Shown piece after piece: positions 8,200 to 17,152 of a stretch of 32,816 bases of DNA. The stretch spans positions 1 to 32,816 of the forward strand of contig JAAYNZ010000017.1 of assembly GCA_012520595.1 (NCBI GenBank). Direction: 5' to 3'. The position numbers and the translations under genes are program-made. The notes beneath the pieces were generated by a model. That model did not search any database, was not told where the DNA came from, and was given only the letters and a program-made list of their open reading frames with translations. Each line of letters opens with the position of its first letter. Within the stretch, counting starts at the first letter, position 1. The DNA is from Candidatus Epulonipiscium sp. (GTDB lineage: Bacteria > Bacillota > Clostridia > Lachnospirales > JAAYNZ01).

Positions 8200-10461
8200 T
8201 TATTGACCTACTTTATATTCTACAGGAGTAATCTCCACTTGATTGCTATCAAAAGACTTGAAAGAGCTAATCCATTGAGGCTGCAAAGGAGCATCCTTCA
8301 ATAAGCGCTCTGGATTAATACGTTCATAGTGCCATTCATTTTCTTCTACTCTTTCCACTCCTAACATCTCATGCCACTGCTGATCCGTTAAAGGTTTATC
8401 TCCTACAAATTCATAATAACTATAGACTGAACCTCTAGCTAAATAGACTTTACCTTCGTAATGAATGGCTACTAAAATTTCATTTGGTAACCCCGTTCCG
8501 ATTTCTAAAAATGCTCCTGCATCTGCGATTCCAGCAACATCAGAAATGACTGCAGAAGAAATGGATTGCTTGTATTGATCTGATAATGTATCATCAATAA
8601 ATTCCATAGTTCCACCTATGTATTTTAAAGCCTTGTTTTCTTCTTCTGAAATCGGAATATTTTCAAGTTCTTTAACAGAACACTTCCTAAATAATTCATA
8701 TATTTCTTCTAAGCGTTCTAAAGCAAGAGAACTTCTTTCTAGTAATAAACCCCTTTTTTCGAGATTAGTCTTTGAATATTGCACTAACCATAATAATCGA
8801 TCATATACTTCAACGGCAGGTTCTACATAATTAGGGTACGGCTCTTGCCATTCTTCCCCTCCTCCCATTTCTGCTACTGGCTGTTTTGCATAAAGTACAG
8901 TGTCATGTTTTAATTCGGCATAACTACCAAGCCCTGTATGGATATTTTTATCTTCCCATGCTTGGCTTTTCATGAAAAAGGGAAGGCCTTCTACTTCTTC
9001 AATAGAAGTCCAAATGGACCTAAGAATCCACAACCAGCCATTGTATAGATTTTGTTGCCAATCCTTTTGTTCTAGAGATTCTACTTTCTTCCTCATTGTT
9101 TCTAGCTTACTTACATACTTTTCAGGATCTAAATCCTCCAAATAACCTTCCTTTACAAGGGTTTCTGCCCTCTCACTTCCAAAGGCCCCTACTACATCTA
9201 ATCCTGTAGGAACAGGTCTAAGTATGGGAAACATCAATTCTTGCATAATATTGGCATCCAAAGTATACCTCTGCCCCATAAACCGAAATTGTTTTTCTGT
9301 AGGAGTATCGATTCCGGTTACTAGTTTATGTTGAATTTGAGGTCCTGGTAATTTTTCAATTTCTTTTATCAGTTTACTACGGTATTTTTCATTTCTAATA
9401 TCTTCAGGTATCACATCTTCCCCATAGACTTTAATGATTACTTCTTTTAACTCAAAAAGGGTAATGTCATCTGACTGACCTACAAAAAAGTTAGTTGGAG
9501 CATAGATTTTATCCCAAAGAGCAATATCATCCACCCCATCTTTTTCAAGAAAAGCAATGTAGGTAAGCAACATGCTTTTTGCAATGGAATCATAGTCAAA
9601 ATTTCCTTCTTGATCGTAAAAAGGAAAACCAATCAATCCATACCACATCATGGTTCTAAAATAAGATTCTAATATTTCATCCCCTGTATAATGACCTCGA
9701 ACTACAAATTGCTCATAATTAATGTCAAACCCCAAGAGAGGTGACTTGATATAACCTTGTGCATTTTCAATTTGTTTTATTTCTTTTTCTGCAATGGAAA
9801 CAAGGTCTTCTGGTATATCTCCATAAGAACCGTTAATTAACTTATTACCTACTGAAAAATATACCATAATATCTGCTAAATCCTTTTTTATTGCTTGATT
9901 TCCCACTGTTGAATATAACCCAATTGTTTTTTGCAACATATTTTCTGTTAATTGTTGCAATGCTTGGAATAATTGTTCCTTTTCTACTGATTTTAATGTT
10001 TCATCAAAAAATTTATGATATAAATGAAGAGCCACATCCACTGTAACAAAATTAGGAATTTGATTATATTCATTTTCTTCATATAGATCATACATTTTCA
10101 TATAATAATGTGCTTTTTGGGGATTGGGTTCTAATATTACAAACCCATTATTGGTTAATTGATCGATTTGTCCTTGAGAAAATCCATGAAATCGATGAAG
10201 ATTTTCGATGTTTTGTAACTGGGGTGCCACATGATAGTTTGGAACCTTAGGTGTGTAGGTTGTTGGCGAAAAGGGAATTTTTTCATTTGAATATTCCAAT
10301 GCGTCTTTCCATACTAAAACATTTTTATTGGCCGTCATATCAACAACATCTTTCATCCTCTGATCTTGCATTGACCCTGGATTATTCTTATTGCCCATTT
10401 CCTTACATCCCGTCAACAATAGAATCATACACAAAAATATGACTACGTTCCCTTTTTTCAT
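8200..10461 (-). CDS. DUF3160 family lipoprotein
   Basis: 753 residues with an N-terminal lipoprotein signal: basic start, hydrophobic core, then LLTG-C with Cys19 as the acylated residue. It should therefore be anchored on the outer face of the membrane. The remainder matches the DUF3160 family in length and motifs, for example the VTVDVALHLYHKFFDETLK segment (~143-161) and the late EVAVIHYEG-like strand (here EILVAIHYEGKVYLARG). Function is unknown; I see no catalytic motif I can name. The GAGGAG site before its ATG lies within the last codons of the upstream gene, and the two genes are one base apart, so they are one transcription unit. Confidence 0.88.
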   Translation of the reverse strand: MKKGNVVIFLCMILLLTGCKEMGNKNNPGSMQDQRMKDVVDMTANKNVLVWKDALEYSNEKIPFSPTTYTPKVPNYHVAPQLQNIENLHRFHGFSQGQIDQLTNNGFVILEPNPQKAHYYMKMYDLYEENEYNQIPNFVTVDVALHLYHKFFDETLKSVEKEQLFQALQQLTENMLQKTIGLYSTVGNQAIKKDLADIMVYFSVGNKLINGSYGDIPEDLVSIAEKEIKQIENAQGYIKSPLLGFDINYEQFVVRGHYTGDEILESYFRTMMWYGLIGFPFYDQEGNFDYDSIAKSMLLTYIAFLEKDGVDDIALWDKIYAPTNFFVGQSDDITLFELKEVIIKVYGEDVIPEDIRNEKYRSKLIKEIEKLPGPQIQHKLVTGIDTPTEKQFRFMGQRYTLDANIMQELMFPILRPVPTGLDVVGAFGSERAETLVKEGYLEDLDPEKYVSKLETMRKKVESLEQKDWQQNLYNGWLWILRSIWTSIEEVEGLPFFMKSQAWEDKNIHTGLGSYAELKHDTVLYAKQPVAEMGGGEEWQEPYPNYVEPAVEVYDRLLWLVQYSKTNLEKRGLLLERSSLALERLEEIYELFRKCSVKELENIPISEEENKALKYIGGTMEFIDDTLSDQYKQSISSAVISDVAGIADAGAFLEIGTGLPNEILVAIHYEGKVYLARGSVYSYYEFVGDKPLTDQQWHEMLGVERVEENEWHYERINPERLLKDAPLQPQWISSFKSFDSNQVEITPVEYKVGQ

Positions 10462-10462
10462 G

Positions 10463-11305
10463 TTATTTTCTCCTCTCTCTTAACAGATAAACCCCATTTT
10501 TTGTTTTCTCACTGGAAGGTTCTAAAAAAATCCTTCTTGTTCTATTGTTATTTTCTATCCTTACTTCTAGAAAGATGTCCTCTCCTATCTGTCTTGACCT
10601 AAGCAAATGAATCTTATCATAGCTTGGGCTTTCTGCTTGTAAAACAAATCCAAATCCAAACCAATAATAAAGGGCTACAACAAATCCACCTTCTTGTGCT
10701 TCTTCAATGACAACAAATTCATCCCGTCCATTTTTATTTAAATCTATAAAATAGGCATCTATAAAAGGTGCCCTTACTTTTGATCCTGTCCATTTTTTTA
10801 CTAGTATATCATTTTTGAAGTTAAAAAAGAAGGGGCGATTTTCAATTTTAGTATAATAACGGGTAGCTTTATTAACAGCAATAAAAATTTCTAACTCATT
10901 GTCACCGTCAATATCACAAATTTCTATTTTCCAAGGTTTTACTGCAGCTATATGATTACGATATCTTTCCTCTACCTGCAATCCATCTGAATTCCATTGT
11001 AGATCATAAACCACTAACTCTTCTCCATAAGGTCTCTTTTCTCCTTGTAATACCAAAAGATTGGCATCACCATCTGCATTTATATCGCCTATAGCTACGT
11101 CTATAAATACCTTATTTTCTTCTGGCAAAAGGCGAAATATCCCTTTCTGATTGTGAATATGGATTTGGGTAGCCCTATAATAAACATCATACTTTTGGTT
11201 TTTTACAAAAAACTCCATGTGCTTATAGGATATCCATTTTTTGCATATTAAAATCACCGTCAGCAAGCTGACAATAAACATAGAATACATTATTTTTTTC
11301 TTCAT
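10463..11305 (-). CDS. Membrane-anchored protein with VCBS/FG-GAP-like Ca-binding loops
   Basis: 280 residues from the chosen ATG, which has GTGGAG 7 nt upstream. The open frame extends 24 codons further, but a promoter-like pair (11361-11387) lies inside that extension. Residues ~5-23 form a signal anchor. Three Asp-rich loops, DINADGDANL (74-83), DIDGDNELEI (131-140) and DLNKNGRDEF (188-197), match the DxDxDGxxD calcium loops of VCBS/FG-GAP blades. The protein is probably a small extracellular beta-propeller fragment tethered to the membrane. It is coupled to the DUF3160 lipoprotein, so both likely act in the cell envelope. No specific function can be given. Confidence 0.75.
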   Translation of the reverse strand: MKKKIMYSMFIVSLLTVILICKKWISYKHMEFFVKNQKYDVYYRATQIHIHNQKGIFRLLPEENKVFIDVAIGDINADGDANLLVLQGEKRPYGEELVVYDLQWNSDGLQVEERYRNHIAAVKPWKIEICDIDGDNELEIFIAVNKATRYYTKIENRPFFFNFKNDILVKKWTGSKVRAPFIDAYFIDLNKNGRDEFVVIEEAQEGGFVVALYYWFGFGFVLQAESPSYDKIHLLRSRQIGEDIFLEVRIENNNRTRRIFLEPSSEKTKNGVYLLRERRK

Positions 11306-11360
11306 GTCATATCTCCACATTTGGAAAATAAAGATCATTATGAAATCCTTTTTCAATTCT

Positions 11361-11387
11361 AGTATATCATATTTCATAGAATGTAAA
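11361..11387 (-). promoter_or_regulatory. Candidate promoter of the VCBS/DUF3160 operon
   Basis: Minus strand: TTTACA (11387-11382), a 15-nt spacer, then TATACT (11366-11361) preceded by TG-N, an extended -10. The short spacer is partly offset by the extended -10. Its place within the longer open frame supports the downstream start at 11305. Confidence 0.5.
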
Positions 11388-11391
11388 ATAT

Positions 11392-11432
11392 AAAAAGATA
11401 TGCTTAGAAAAATCCTCTAAGCATATCTTTTT
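11392..11432 (-). terminator. Terminator of the pspA-ydjGHI operon
   Basis: A long near-perfect hairpin: AAAAAGATATGCTTAGA pairs with TCTAAGCATATCTTTTT around a 7-nt loop. It ends in a U-tract on the minus transcript, directly after the ydjI stop. Confidence 0.9.
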
Positions 11433-11437
11433 TCCTT

Positions 11438-12388
11438 TTATATTAGTTTTTGACCACAATTGGGGCAAAAATTTGCATCACCTGTCTTTTGACCACAATT
11501 GGGGCAAAAATTAGGTTTTAATCCATTTTTTGAGCCACTTTGATTTTGATTCATATTTTGCATCATCTGGTTGGCTACATTCATCCCCATCATCATTCCT
11601 GCCATATCAGAAGCAACACCGCCTCCTTTTACCTTCCCTGAAGAAATACCATCCACCATAGATACCTGCTGATATTTATTAAGATCACCAATCATACTGT
11701 GGGAAGCTGTCTTTGTAATCATATTCTGAATTTCTTCTGGATAATTAAAACTCATAATAGTAAAGCCAGTAATGGTCATCCCACTATCCATGACCTCCAT
11801 ATCAAGATCTTCTTGGATCCCTTTTGCGATATCAAAAGCATTGGCTTGAAGATTGAACATATCTTTCCCCTCTTTAGAAATCCACTTCATTAAAAGTTGA
11901 TCGAGAATGGAAATAATCCTTAACTTCACGTCTTCTACAAGATAACTATCTTTTATTCCCGCAATTTTATCAATCAATGCGATATAATCATTCACTTTAA
12001 AATGAAAGGTACCATTGGCACGAATCGGCATTCCTCCTGGCAGCTCTTGTGTTGGAATCAGAACAGCATTTTTTGTACCCCATTTAACCGTAAATTCTTT
12101 TGTATTTACAAATAATACTTCTGCTCGCATACCACTGTTAAACCCAAATTTAAAACCTTTTAAAGTAGATAAAAAAGGAATGATCTGCGACTCGATATCA
12201 TACTCGCCTTCATCTTGAAAAATACCTTCAATCTTGCCATTATACAAAAAAATAGCATCTTGACCAGGGCGAATGATTAATTTACTTCCTTTTTTAATCT
12301 CTCGATTACTCCACTTCCAAAAGATCATATCATCTCTGAATTCTTCCCACTCTACTACATTGGCCCATTGTTTTTTTAAAAAAGACAT
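11438..12388 (-). CDS. ydjI: YdjI-like SPFH-domain protein with C-terminal zinc ribbon
   Basis: 316 residues from ATG 12388, which has AAGGAAGG 6 nt upstream. An earlier ATG at 12427 directly abuts the previous stop and lacks a good site. Residues ~15-230 form an SPFH (stomatin/flotillin) domain of the COG4260 type. A Met/Gln-rich linker follows (GMMMGMNVANQMMQNMNQNQ). The tail has two Cys-x2-Cys knuckles, both FCPNCGQK, giving one zinc ribbon. The two knuckles are also near-identical at DNA level (11452-11477 and 11491-11516), suggesting recent duplication. In Bacillus YdjI works with PspA at the membrane; last gene of the operon here. Confidence 0.88.
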   Translation of the reverse strand: MSFLKKQWANVVEWEEFRDDMIFWKWSNREIKKGSKLIIRPGQDAIFLYNGKIEGIFQDEGEYDIESQIIPFLSTLKGFKFGFNSGMRAEVLFVNTKEFTVKWGTKNAVLIPTQELPGGMPIRANGTFHFKVNDYIALIDKIAGIKDSYLVEDVKLRIISILDQLLMKWISKEGKDMFNLQANAFDIAKGIQEDLDMEVMDSGMTITGFTIMSFNYPEEIQNMITKTASHSMIGDLNKYQQVSMVDGISSGKVKGGGVASDMAGMMMGMNVANQMMQNMNQNQSGSKNGLKPNFCPNCGQKTGDANFCPNCGQKLI

Positions 12389-12429
12389 ATGAATCCTTCC
12401 TTTCTGTAATCCAATTTTATTGTTCATAC

Positions 12430-13221
12430 CTAAAAGCTTCCCCTGCTACCACTATGAGAATGACCACCTGATGAAATTCCACCACCCCCACCACCTCCGC
12501 TGCCTCCACCAGAGTTATTATTGGATGGTTTTTTATGCTTTGTAACAGTGGATTTTATATAGTGATCCCTACTTTGAATGACCTTTGAATGCCCCGGATC
12601 CCGATAGGTATTTTCATTAACTGTTATTTTTCCACCAGAATGATATGCCATAATACCAACAGCAATACCCGCTATTCCAAGGGAAACAAGAACTTGAAAC
12701 CCCCAATAAAAAAATATGTTATCAGGATTTACTCCCGGTCTTACTCCCATATATCGATAGGATATTTTTATAAAAGAACGAAAAGCTTCATAATAATTTC
12801 CTTGGGATAGATCAGGAGTAATTTTGTGACGAACCAGGTCACATCGATGATTGTCAAGATATTTTTCTGCTCGATAGAAACCTGCAACATACACTTCTCG
12901 ATGCTGCATATCAATGGTTACTATGGCTGTGTTACCATGAGGCTTATCATATCCTAAGGCTTGTTCATCATAAAAATCTTCCATGTACTCTACTACATCT
13001 CGGTCTTTTGTATCGTTGGTTGTTAGAATAATAATATCTGTTTTTCTTTTGGAACTATATTTATTGGATAAAACTTCTAACTCATGGATTTCTTCTGAAG
13101 TTAAAAGATTAGCAAAGTCATACACTCTTTGTTTTGTCTCTGAAGCCAATGCTGTTACTTTAAATACAAAAGGGAATAATAAAAATACAATCAGTACTAC
13201 ATGTATTTTATTTCTCACCAA
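12430..13221 (-). CDS. ydjH: YdjH-like TPM-domain membrane protein
   Basis: 263 residues: a cleavable-looking N-terminal signal (~5-27), a TPM domain (~30-165) with VYDFANLLTSEE at its start, one membrane helix (~168-192) and a low-complexity Gly/Ser/His tail ending SGSRGSF. This is the usual YgcG/YdjH architecture, with the TPM domain outside and the tail inside. There is no ATG: the frame opens with TTG (13221), 6 nt after GGGAGG, or GTG one codon on. The start overlaps the ydjG stop by 7 nt and the stop lies just before ydjI, so the gene is tightly coupled on both sides. Confidence 0.85.
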   Translation of the reverse strand: MVRNKIHVVLIVFLLFPFVFKVTALASETKQRVYDFANLLTSEEIHELEVLSNKYSSKRKTDIIILTTNDTKDRDVVEYMEDFYDEQALGYDKPHGNTAIVTIDMQHREVYVAGFYRAEKYLDNHRCDLVRHKITPDLSQGNYYEAFRSFIKISYRYMGVRPGVNPDNIFFYWGFQVLVSLGIAGIAVGIMAYHSGGKITVNENTYRDPGHSKVIQSRDHYIKSTVTKHKKPSNNNSGGGSGGGGGGGISSGGHSHSGSRGSF

Positions 13222-14246
13222 AGACCACCTCCCATGATCAATGAAATAAGTCTCAGTATAATAAAAGTGGCACTAGCAATACCACCAAACCAAGCTGCTA
13301 TTTTACCGAAACTAAGGGGAGGTGTTCCAACTACTTTGCCTGTTTGACCGTTCATAGCAAAAGTATGCTCTGATTGATTATAGTCATAATAAACCATCCA
13401 AACTGGAAGAAGGGTATAATAAGCATCTTTCTGTTTAATGTCGATTTGCTTGTTTTGATAGCGAATGGTCGTATAACCTAACAGAGTCGATCGTATATAG
13501 GATTCTACATACTCTTCGATTCTAGCTGTAACTCTTGGTAAAAGATCTTTGTCCGTAAAATTGTATTTTTCTGCAATGTATCCTGCAAGATAAGGCATAT
13601 TAAAATCCTTTAAGTAACGATAATCATAAGGTTCTAATTTATCCATAAGTTCATCATTCATTTTTTTAGAAGCATCAACAGGTACTTTCACATAGGTGAG
13701 ATCTACATCTCGGTATACATCATAGTATTTTGTTTCTGTATAAATATAATCGCCTCTTGTGTATGTTCTAACTTTTGTGCAAAGGGCATTAACTTCAACT
13801 TGGCTGTTTATATCATATAACCAAAAGGGGACATACATTCCTACGATCCCTTTTACTCGGTCAGCTGTCATAAATCCCCTTGGAGTAAGGAGACCTTTCT
13901 TACACCAAGATTGAAAAGCTTTCATTGCTTCTTCTTTGCTAATGGTAAAGGGAATAACCTTGGCTGGAGCCATGTCCCCAGATAATCGATCCCCAAGAAC
14001 AACGCCTGCCCCACAAAAACTACAAGTAGTAGCTGTTGTATCTGCATCTGTGATAAGAATAGCCCCACAATTTTTACAATGATATTCCTTTGCTTCTTCT
14101 TTAGAAAAAGCAGTCCTGATAAATTCTTTAGGAAAATTTTCTATATTGTCCTTTCTTCCACAACTATCACAAGATAGCATTCCTGATTTACTATCAAATA
14201 CCATATCTGCACCACAATTAGGACATTTGTAATGTATGACCATCAT
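13215..14246 (-). CDS. ydjG: YdjG-like double zinc-ribbon membrane protein
   Basis: 343 residues. Two N-terminal zinc ribbons are clear: C8/C11 with C26/C29, and C57/C60 with C75/C78. A middle beta-rich region (~95-300) is followed by one C-terminal membrane helix (~318-340). The arrangement and position match YdjG of the Bacillus pspA (ydjF) operon. There it and YdjH are implicated in membrane handling of PspA, so a role as membrane partner is inferred from that family. GAGGTG lies 5-8 nt before tandem ATGs; I used the first. A ~98-nt gap containing a hairpin separates it from pspA. Confidence 0.82.
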   Translation of the reverse strand: MMVIHYKCPNCGADMVFDSKSGMLSCDSCGRKDNIENFPKEFIRTAFSKEEAKEYHCKNCGAILITDADTTATTCSFCGAGVVLGDRLSGDMAPAKVIPFTISKEEAMKAFQSWCKKGLLTPRGFMTADRVKGIVGMYVPFWLYDINSQVEVNALCTKVRTYTRGDYIYTETKYYDVYRDVDLTYVKVPVDASKKMNDELMDKLEPYDYRYLKDFNMPYLAGYIAEKYNFTDKDLLPRVTARIEEYVESYIRSTLLGYTTIRYQNKQIDIKQKDAYYTLLPVWMVYYDYNQSEHTFAMNGQTGKVVGTPPLSFGKIAAWFGGIASATFIILRLISLIMGGGLW

Positions 14247-14304
14247 TAATTCACCTCTTCCTGTTAAGGAGAAAATACGTTAATTCGTTTTTTCACACAT
14301 GAAA

Positions 14305-14331
14305 GCTGTAGCTAAAGCGAAGCTACAGCTC
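14305..14331 (-). other. Intercistronic hairpin between pspA and ydjG
   Basis: AGCTGTAGCT and AGCTACAGCT form a perfect 10-bp stem around a 7-nt loop in the minus-strand mRNA. No U-tract follows, so it is not a standard terminator. It may cap and stabilise the pspA message after processing, or cause partial attenuation so that PspA is made in excess of the downstream proteins. Confidence 0.6.
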
Positions 14332-14344
14332 ATACAAATGACCA

Positions 14345-15016
14345 TTACTTGTTTAATCTTGCCTTAAGAGCAGCTAATTCTTCATCTACACTTGTACTAT
14401 TATCATATTTAGTCGCTAACTCTTTTATATCATCCTGAGGACTTGCATTTAATTCTGCCATTGCGTTAGCCTTATCCAGAGCTTGATTTGCTTTTTCTTC
14501 CATTCGATCAAAAGCTGATATGGAACGGTTGGAACTGTTTACAGAAGAACCTATTTTATTAATTCGTTCTTGGGTTTTAGCTACAGCCATTTTTCCTTTT
14601 ATCATGTCTTTTCGTGCTTCTAGTTCACCGATATCCCCAACTAATTTATCATGCATCTGTCTCATCTGGCTAACATTGGAAGCTGCTAAGATATGGGCTT
14701 CTCGTAAGCCATTTTCCTTTGTTGTTAAAGCTACTTTTTTCTCTAAGAACTTTTTCGCATCTTCTTCATTTCCTGCTTCCAGGGCTTTAATTGCATAGGT
14801 TTCCATTTTATTAATTTCTGCTGTACATTCATCGAGTGCTCTTTTGGCTCTCTGCTCTTCTGCCATAATAGAAGCTGTTTCAGATTTTACCTTTCCTAGA
14901 TCACTATTAAGATTTCTTAAACATTGTTCAATCATTTTTTCTGGATCCTCTGCTTTATCCAATAAAGCGTTGATGTTACTTGTCATAATATCTCTAAATC
15001 TTGTTAAAATCCCCAT
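14345..15016 (-). CDS. pspA: Phage shock protein A (PspA/IM30 family)
   Basis: 223 residues and almost wholly alpha-helical, the standard PspA length. MGILTRFRDIMTSNINALLDKAEDPEKM is the family's amphipathic N-terminal helix that senses membrane damage. A long coiled-coil region (~25-185) with PEKMIEQ and KVALTTKE segments follows, and a short C-terminal helix (DEELAALKARLNK) closes it. PspA oligomerises on stressed membranes, stabilises them and limits proton leak. I chose the ATG 7 nt after AAGGAGG; the ATG two codons earlier is too close to it. First gene of a pspA-ydjG-ydjH-ydjI operon. Confidence 0.93.
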   Translation of the reverse strand: MGILTRFRDIMTSNINALLDKAEDPEKMIEQCLRNLNSDLGKVKSETASIMAEEQRAKRALDECTAEINKMETYAIKALEAGNEEDAKKFLEKKVALTTKENGLREAHILAASNVSQMRQMHDKLVGDIGELEARKDMIKGKMAVAKTQERINKIGSSVNSSNRSISAFDRMEEKANQALDKANAMAELNASPQDDIKELATKYDNSTSVDEELAALKARLNK

Positions 15017-15168
15017 TTTCATTCCTCCTTCTATTTTACAAAGACTATGTCTATTGTTTTCTTGCTATTTATTTTCTTTGCTTTCTATTATATACGTAGG
15101 TACCTTCCATTTTGTCTTTTTCTAGTTCTATGGTTCTATAAAAATCTTCATAAAAAATATCCTTTCCT

Positions 15169-16425
15169 CTATAATAAAAAATAATAGGACTCCAAAAGAT
15201 AAGATTGATCGTATTTTATAGCCATTTTCCACAAATAATTTTTAACTGTTTTTAATTGGGCTTTCCCTTGTTTATATTCTTCAATGATCTTAGAAAATTT
15301 CTTTTTTTCAGCCTCTGTAGAACTATTTTTAAAATACCCCCAAATATGTAATACGGCGTTTAAAGCACTTCCAGTACTTTCTTTTTTCTTTAAAGCCCCT
15401 TCTATTAGACCATAAAAATCAATAGCAGGGTAGCTGTTTTTGTCATTCAACAAATTTCGTATGGCTATATAATCAGAAGCCGAGTTCTCTAAAACTTTAT
15501 ATTTATACCTACCCCATTCTTTTTCCAACTGTTGAATTTTTTTCTCCTTTTGGGTGCAATGAATACACTTTATGGCTGATAAATTTTTATCTTTAACTTC
15601 TAACATAATATCAATATCCTTACAAGATAAACGGGAATAAAAACCTATAAACTCATGAATATCGATAGTATCTGAATGAGCTCCCGGATTTTTCCCAAGA
15701 GCTTGTTGAGCATAATGGATCTTTTGTTGACCATCCCCCTGCCCCCATGTTTCTTTACATTGATCAATCCAATCGTAATCATCCTTTTCTTTATCAACAG
15801 GATTGATTTTGTTATGCAAATTATCATAAACAACAGGTATTTTTAACCTTATTCCAATGTCTAAAACCTCACCAATGGTATAACATTTATCATCATTTTC
15901 TATAACAAGACGTTGTTTTATAGTTTTATCTAATTCACCATAGTTAGCGACAAATCTCTCCATGGCCTCTTTTTTATTATTATAGATACCTCCAATATGC
16001 AGTACAATTTTATGTTCTTTGCTCAATCCTAAACAATCCAACACTTTAGCGTGATAATGAAGATCATCGATGGCCTTTTGAACCACTTCATTACGATTGG
16101 AATTTAAAACAGTATACTGCCCTGGATGCATGGATACTCGCATATGAGCATCTTTAATTTTTTTCCCTATAGATTGAAAAGTAGAATCAAAAATATCCCA
16201 CCAAGGAAGACGGTTTGCAGGACTTGACCCAAATGCAATCAAATCAGAGCTAATTCGAAAAAGGTTTATATGGTTTTCTCTATTATACTCAATGACATGA
16301 TCCAAAGAATTTAAATTGTATTGTATTAAAGCTAACAATCTTTCTTCTTCTGCATTTTTAAGCATACATCTCTTATAATCTGTGTTAGGAACCCCTACTG
16401 TTAAGCATGCATAGCCTATCCCCAA
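15169..16425 (-). CDS. uvsE: UV DNA damage endonuclease UvsE with C-terminal DUF1722-like extension
   Basis: Nicks DNA 5' of UV photoproducts. 418 residues against ~300-320 for a minimal UvsE. The TIM-barrel core occupies ~1-285. Residues that correspond to the metal site of the Thermus enzyme are H100 (SMHPGQY), H143 (LHIGG), E176 (VIEND), D201 and H204 (YDNLH), K235 and H237 (QKIHY), H250 and E276. The last ~65 residues (ALNAVLHIWGYFK, then IIEEYKQGKAQL and a final YYF) resemble the YbgA/DUF1722 domain. Translation starts at TTG, 6 nt after GGAGG; no ATG is available. It is the last gene of a five-gene operon, 15 nt after the SDR gene. No clear terminator follows. Confidence 0.9.
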   Translation of the reverse strand: MGIGYACLTVGVPNTDYKRCMLKNAEEERLLALIQYNLNSLDHVIEYNRENHINLFRISSDLIAFGSSPANRLPWWDIFDSTFQSIGKKIKDAHMRVSMHPGQYTVLNSNRNEVVQKAIDDLHYHAKVLDCLGLSKEHKIVLHIGGIYNNKKEAMERFVANYGELDKTIKQRLVIENDDKCYTIGEVLDIGIRLKIPVVYDNLHNKINPVDKEKDDYDWIDQCKETWGQGDGQQKIHYAQQALGKNPGAHSDTIDIHEFIGFYSRLSCKDIDIMLEVKDKNLSAIKCIHCTQKEKKIQQLEKEWGRYKYKVLENSASDYIAIRNLLNDKNSYPAIDFYGLIEGALKKKESTGSALNAVLHIWGYFKNSSTEAEKKKFSKIIEEYKQGKAQLKTVKNYLWKMAIKYDQSYLLESYYFLL

Positions 16426-16440
16426 ATAAATCCTCCTCCA

Positions 16441-17139
16441 TCATTTACTTTTTCTCACGATCCGATGTTTTTGTGGTTTTATAGTAATATCTGTCATTAT
16501 AATTCCTTCTCTTTGTTTTAATACCATCTCTACTGCCTGAGCAATTTCTTCTGGTATAATATAACTTTCTGGAATGTCTCCTTCTTGGAAATCGGCATTT
16601 CGATAGAAATTAGACTTAGTAATATCTGGATGTATCGTAATAACCTTCACTCCATATTTTCGAGTTTCATCAAATAGATTATTGGAAAAGTGGGTCAATC
16701 CTGCTTTCGTAGCTCCATAGACACATCCATGGGTACAGGACTGTTTTGCTGTAACAGACGATATATTTATGATAAATCCTTTATTATTCTTTAAATCTCT
16801 AAGAAGTAACTGAGTAAGAACCAAAGGAACTTCCAAATTTGTTACAACCATTTCATGTATTTTTTTAGGATTTAATTCTTCATGGGGACCAAAATAACCA
16901 ACACCTGCGCTATTTATTAATAGATATACTTTTTCTTTTTTTTTGATTTCTGTAATTTTTTTACACAAATAAGACATGTCCATTATATCACAAACCATAG
17001 GTATAAAATAGTCACTTTCAATACAGACTTTAGAAAAATCCCTTCCTATGCCATACACCCTATACCCTAAGGTAACCAAGGTTTTGCTGATGGCAAAACC
17101 AATTCCTGAAGAAGCTCCGGTAACAATGGCAGTTTTCAT
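16441..17139 (-). CDS. Short-chain dehydrogenase/reductase (SDR)
   Basis: An NAD(P)-dependent oxidoreductase of the classical SDR fold, 232 residues from ATG 17139. That start follows AAGGA by 8 nt and begins directly with the Rossmann strand MKTAIVTGASSGIG (glycine motif 7-14). The frame extends 22 codons upstream into the SPL gene without a better site. NSAG (76-79), the Ser of NISS (127-128) and YGATK (Tyr141, Lys145) complete the active site. The substrate is unknown. It sits 13 nt after the SPL-family gene and 15 nt before uvsE, so a function tied to DNA damage or spore chemistry is plausible but unproven. Confidence 0.85.
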   Translation of the reverse strand: MKTAIVTGASSGIGFAISKTLVTLGYRVYGIGRDFSKVCIESDYFIPMVCDIMDMSYLCKKITEIKKKEKVYLLINSAGVGYFGPHEELNPKKIHEMVVTNLEVPLVLTQLLLRDLKNNKGFIINISSVTAKQSCTHGCVYGATKAGLTHFSNNLFDETRKYGVKVITIHPDITKSNFYRNADFQEGDIPESYIIPEEIAQAVEMVLKQREGIIMTDITIKPQKHRIVRKSK

Positions 17140-17152
17140 CCTCTTCTTCCTT

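Noticed and set aside
11306-11377. Longer N-terminus for the VCBS-like protein
   Set aside because: A plausible promoter lies inside this stretch, and the downstream ATG has a clear ribosome site followed by a normal signal anchor.
15087-15098. CGTATA/TATAAT upstream of pspA as a SigW (ECF) promoter
   Set aside because: The -10 part fits, but no TGAAAC-like -35 lies 16-17 nt upstream.
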